Source: Perognathus longimembris pacificus (lineage: Eukaryota > Chordata > Mammalia > Rodentia > Heteromyidae). Taken from it: a stretch of DNA of 64,000 bases. Every line of letters starts with the position of its first letter. Within the stretch, counting starts at the first letter, position 1. Below the pieces are notes generated by a model, which saw only the letters and a list, made by a program, of their open reading frames with translations, was not told the origin of the DNA and did not search any database. The translations under genes were made by a program, and so were the position numbers. The stretch lies in NCBI RefSeq assembly GCF_023159225.1, contig NC_063171.1:40139647-40203646 (forward strand), in the 5' to 3' direction. This document shows positions 61,451-64,000 of the stretch, piece after piece.

Positions 61451-64000
61451 CGGGCTGGTAGTTCTGCCTCTCTAGGCTCTTGGCTGTCGCCCTGACTCTA
61501 TGCTTCAGTTTCATTATTTTCCCCGCACAGCCAAATGACAAGCTAGTAGAATCAGTTTTGCCACTTCCAAGTCCTGACTCAGGCAAACCCTTTAATATCT
61601 CGAATCCCCTCACCGCTCTGAAGACGAGGCCGGAAAACCTAGAGTTCTAGACCAGACAGGGCAAAGTTAGACCTTATCTCAAAAACAAAATGCAGCCGAG
61701 CACCGGTAGCTCACGCCAGTGATCCTTCCTACTTAGGGGGCTGAGATCTGAGAATCATGATTCAAAGCCAGAGCAGGCAAGAAAGTCTGTGAGAGACCCG
61801 CAATCAGCAAAAAGCCAGAAGTTTAATACTGACTCCAGTGGTAGAGCACGAGCTTCCAGGGGAAAAAAAAAACTAAGGAATGGCACCCAGCCCCTGAGTT
61901 CAAGCCCCAGTACTGCAACAAAAAAAAAGAAAAGGGAGGGGTGGATGGGGATTTAGTTCAGAGAATAGCATTTGGCAAGTGCAAGGCCCTGATTTCTGTC
62001 CTCAGCTCGGGGGAAAAAAAAAGAAAGAAGAAAAAAGTATAAAAGACACACACACCCAAAAATAATAATAATAAGCTGAGTTTTTTCTTCTGGAGGAGGG
62101 AGGGTTTAGCTCAAAATTGATTAAAAGGCCAGGCACCACTGGCTTACCTCTGCAATCTTTGCTACTGCTACTCAGAAGGTTGAGAGTGGAAGGATCAAGG
62201 GTTAAGGCCAGCACTCTCAGAAAAGTTTATGAGACCCTAAAATACCCAGCAAAAAACAGGACTATTTTGAGAAAAAAAAAAAAAAAAAAAAAAAAACAGG
62301 ACTAGACATGTGGCTCAATTAGTAGAGTGCTTAACTAGCAAGCATAGAGGTTCTGAGTTCAGACCCCAGGGGCCCTAAGACATCACTGAAAATCCACACC
62401 CCCCACCCCTGCCACACACACACACCAAAGAAACTTAATTAAAACATAAATTTAGCTTGTTTATTTTTACGGGTATGAGCTACTGGTGCCTAACTGCTGT
62501 GATTATTTTTGAGATAGAGTCTCAAAAATATGCCCTGTCCAGCTTGAACCACCGTCTTTACTTATGCCTCCCATTCATCACAGGATGACCAGTGTACACC
62601 AGTGTACCCAGGTTTTTATTGATTGGGCTGAACTTAATCCTGATCTCTGTGTCCAAGTAGCTAGAATTACAGGCATGAGCAACCTCACTTTCCCTGCCTC
62701 CTGATGAATTTTCTTAACTTGTTCTACTATGTCCTGCTTCCTGTAAACTAATAAATAGAGTGGAGGGCTTCATTGGGGAGCCAAACTCCTCTGAGGTTTC
62801 ATGATATCAAGACACACACAAACTTAGTTGCCCTACTTTTAGTAGGGTCAAATCTGGGTTTAGTAGCTATGGATATATGTTCTAAATTTAAATGAAAGCA
62901 GACAAGAAGGCTCAACTAAAGATGATGAAATCTAGGAAGCTGAATAAGATTTATTATTTACATACTTATTTTACTGGTCCTGGGGCTTGAACTCAGGGCC
63001 TGAGCACTGTCCTTGAGCCTCTTTTGTGCTCAAGATTAGCATTCTACCATGTGAGCCGGCATGCCATTTCCTGCTTTTTGTAGTTTATTGGAGATAAGAG
63101 CCTCACAGACTTTTCTTCCCAGGCATTGAAGCAAAATCCTCAGATCTCAGCTTCCTGAGTAGCTAGGATTACAGGCATGAGCTACCGGCAACCTGCCCTG
63201 AATAAGATTTTTTACTAGGGCTGGGAATATGGCCTAGTGGCAAGAGCACTTGCCTCATATACATGAAGCCCTAGGTTCGATTCCTCAGCACCACATATAT
63301 AGAAAAAGCCAGAAGTGGCGCTGTGGCTCAAGTGGCAGAGTGCTAGCCTTGAGCAAAAAGAAGCCAGAGACTGTCAGAGAACATGTCTGAGTTCAAGCCC
63401 CAGGAATGGCCAAAAAAAAGAAGAAGAAGAATTTTACTAAACAGGGAAGATAGGGGAAACATGTAGTCATGGAGTATTATGTGGGGCAAAAGCCTAGCAT
63501 AGGGAAACAGCAAGTCAGGTTTAAGAAAGGAAAGGAGTCAGGTGCCGTTGGCACATGCCTATAATCCTAGCTACTCAGGAGGGAGGAATCTGAGGATCAA
63601 GGTTCAAAGGCAGCCTGGTCAGACAAATCCATGAGACATTATCTCCAATTAACCACCAAAAGGCCTGAAGTGAGCTGTGGCTCAAGTGGCAGAAGCACCA
63701 GCATTGAGCAAAAAGTCAAGTGAAAGTGTGAATCCCTGAGTTCATGTCTCAGAATCAGCACACACATACACACACACACAGGCATCAGTGAATCACACTG
63801 TGACTCAAGTGGTAAAGCACTAGCCTTGAGCGCAACAGAGCTTAGATATAGTGCCTAGGTACTGAGTTCTAAGCCCCAGAAATGGCACCATAAAAGCAGG
63901 GGCGGGGGATTTAAACCAAGAATAGAAAAAGGGAGGAGAGGCTACATAGGGTAAACCTTATTGGGAAGATTTGTGTATACCCTTAGGTACTAGCAAATGG
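61451..64000. other. Upstream flank of FDPS
   Basis: Composite SINEs at 61690-61925, 62125-62260 and 63540-63780 (+) and 62975-63200 (-); ID-like monomer at 62300-62370; IDL-Geo-type at 63218-63418 (+); CA-rich tracts near 62420 and 63760-63780. No coding exon is supported. Confidence 0.65.

Noticed and set aside
62300..62370. tRNA-like A and B boxes in ID-type sequences here and elsewhere
   Set aside because: They sit in SINE copies with A-rich tails and no tRNA cloverleaf; not tRNA genes.
61451..64000. Search for PKLR exons expected from synteny
   Set aside because: No exon with supported splice sites and pyruvate-kinase-like coding was seen; the gene should lie beyond the window end.

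Overview
This is vertebrate nuclear DNA: long introns with GT-AG splice sites, dense tRNA- and 7SL-derived SINEs, L1 fragments, solo LTRs and CpG-rich promoters. The genes match the mammalian 1q22-type block PKLR–FDPS–RUSC1–ASH1L. The commonest repeat is a dimeric SINE with an ID-like (tRNA-Ala type) left half and a distinctive right half. It fits the IDL-Geo family described from geomyoid rodents, so a kangaroo rat, pocket mouse or pocket gopher is the likely source. That species-level call is an inference.

Layout. (1) 1–33,200, plus strand: the 3' part of ASH1L, a histone H3K36 methyltransferase. Sixteen coding exons run from the end of the SET domain through post-SET, bromodomain, PHD finger and BAH domain to the stop at 30,886; they join in frame to 735 codons plus stop. 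A 3'UTR of about 2.3 kb follows. (2) 33,200–36,130: repeat-filled spacer between two convergent genes. (3) 36,130–47,000, minus strand: RUSC1, nine coding exons, 915 codons, with a proline- and acid-rich N-terminal half, a RUN domain and a C-terminal SH3 domain; exon 1 lies in a CpG island. (4) 47,165–61,250, minus strand: FDPS (farnesyl diphosphate synthase), ten coding exons, 420 codons, with a mitochondrial presequence and both aspartate-rich motifs at the expected spacing. Its upstream region keeps an SRE-3 element and an inverted CCAAT box, the known sterol-response arrangement. (5) 61,400–64,000: repeat-rich upstream flank; PKLR would be expected beyond the window edge.

The three genes are unrelated in function (chromatin, neuronal/vesicle adaptor, isoprenoid synthesis) and are neighbours by conserved synteny. 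FDPS and RUSC1 are tandem and very close: the FDPS poly(A) signal and a palindromic CRE near the RUSC1 promoter are under 200 bp apart. Interspersed repeats fill nearly all introns. Many SINEs are inserted inside older SINEs with readable target-site duplications, and one young SINE subfamily is nearly uniform. Three solo LTRs with identifiable ends are present, two of them inside the same L1. I found no sign of an unknown multi-gene system; the notable items are the repeat architecture, the FDPS upstream ORF and promoter, and changes in the RUSC1 tryptophan repeat.
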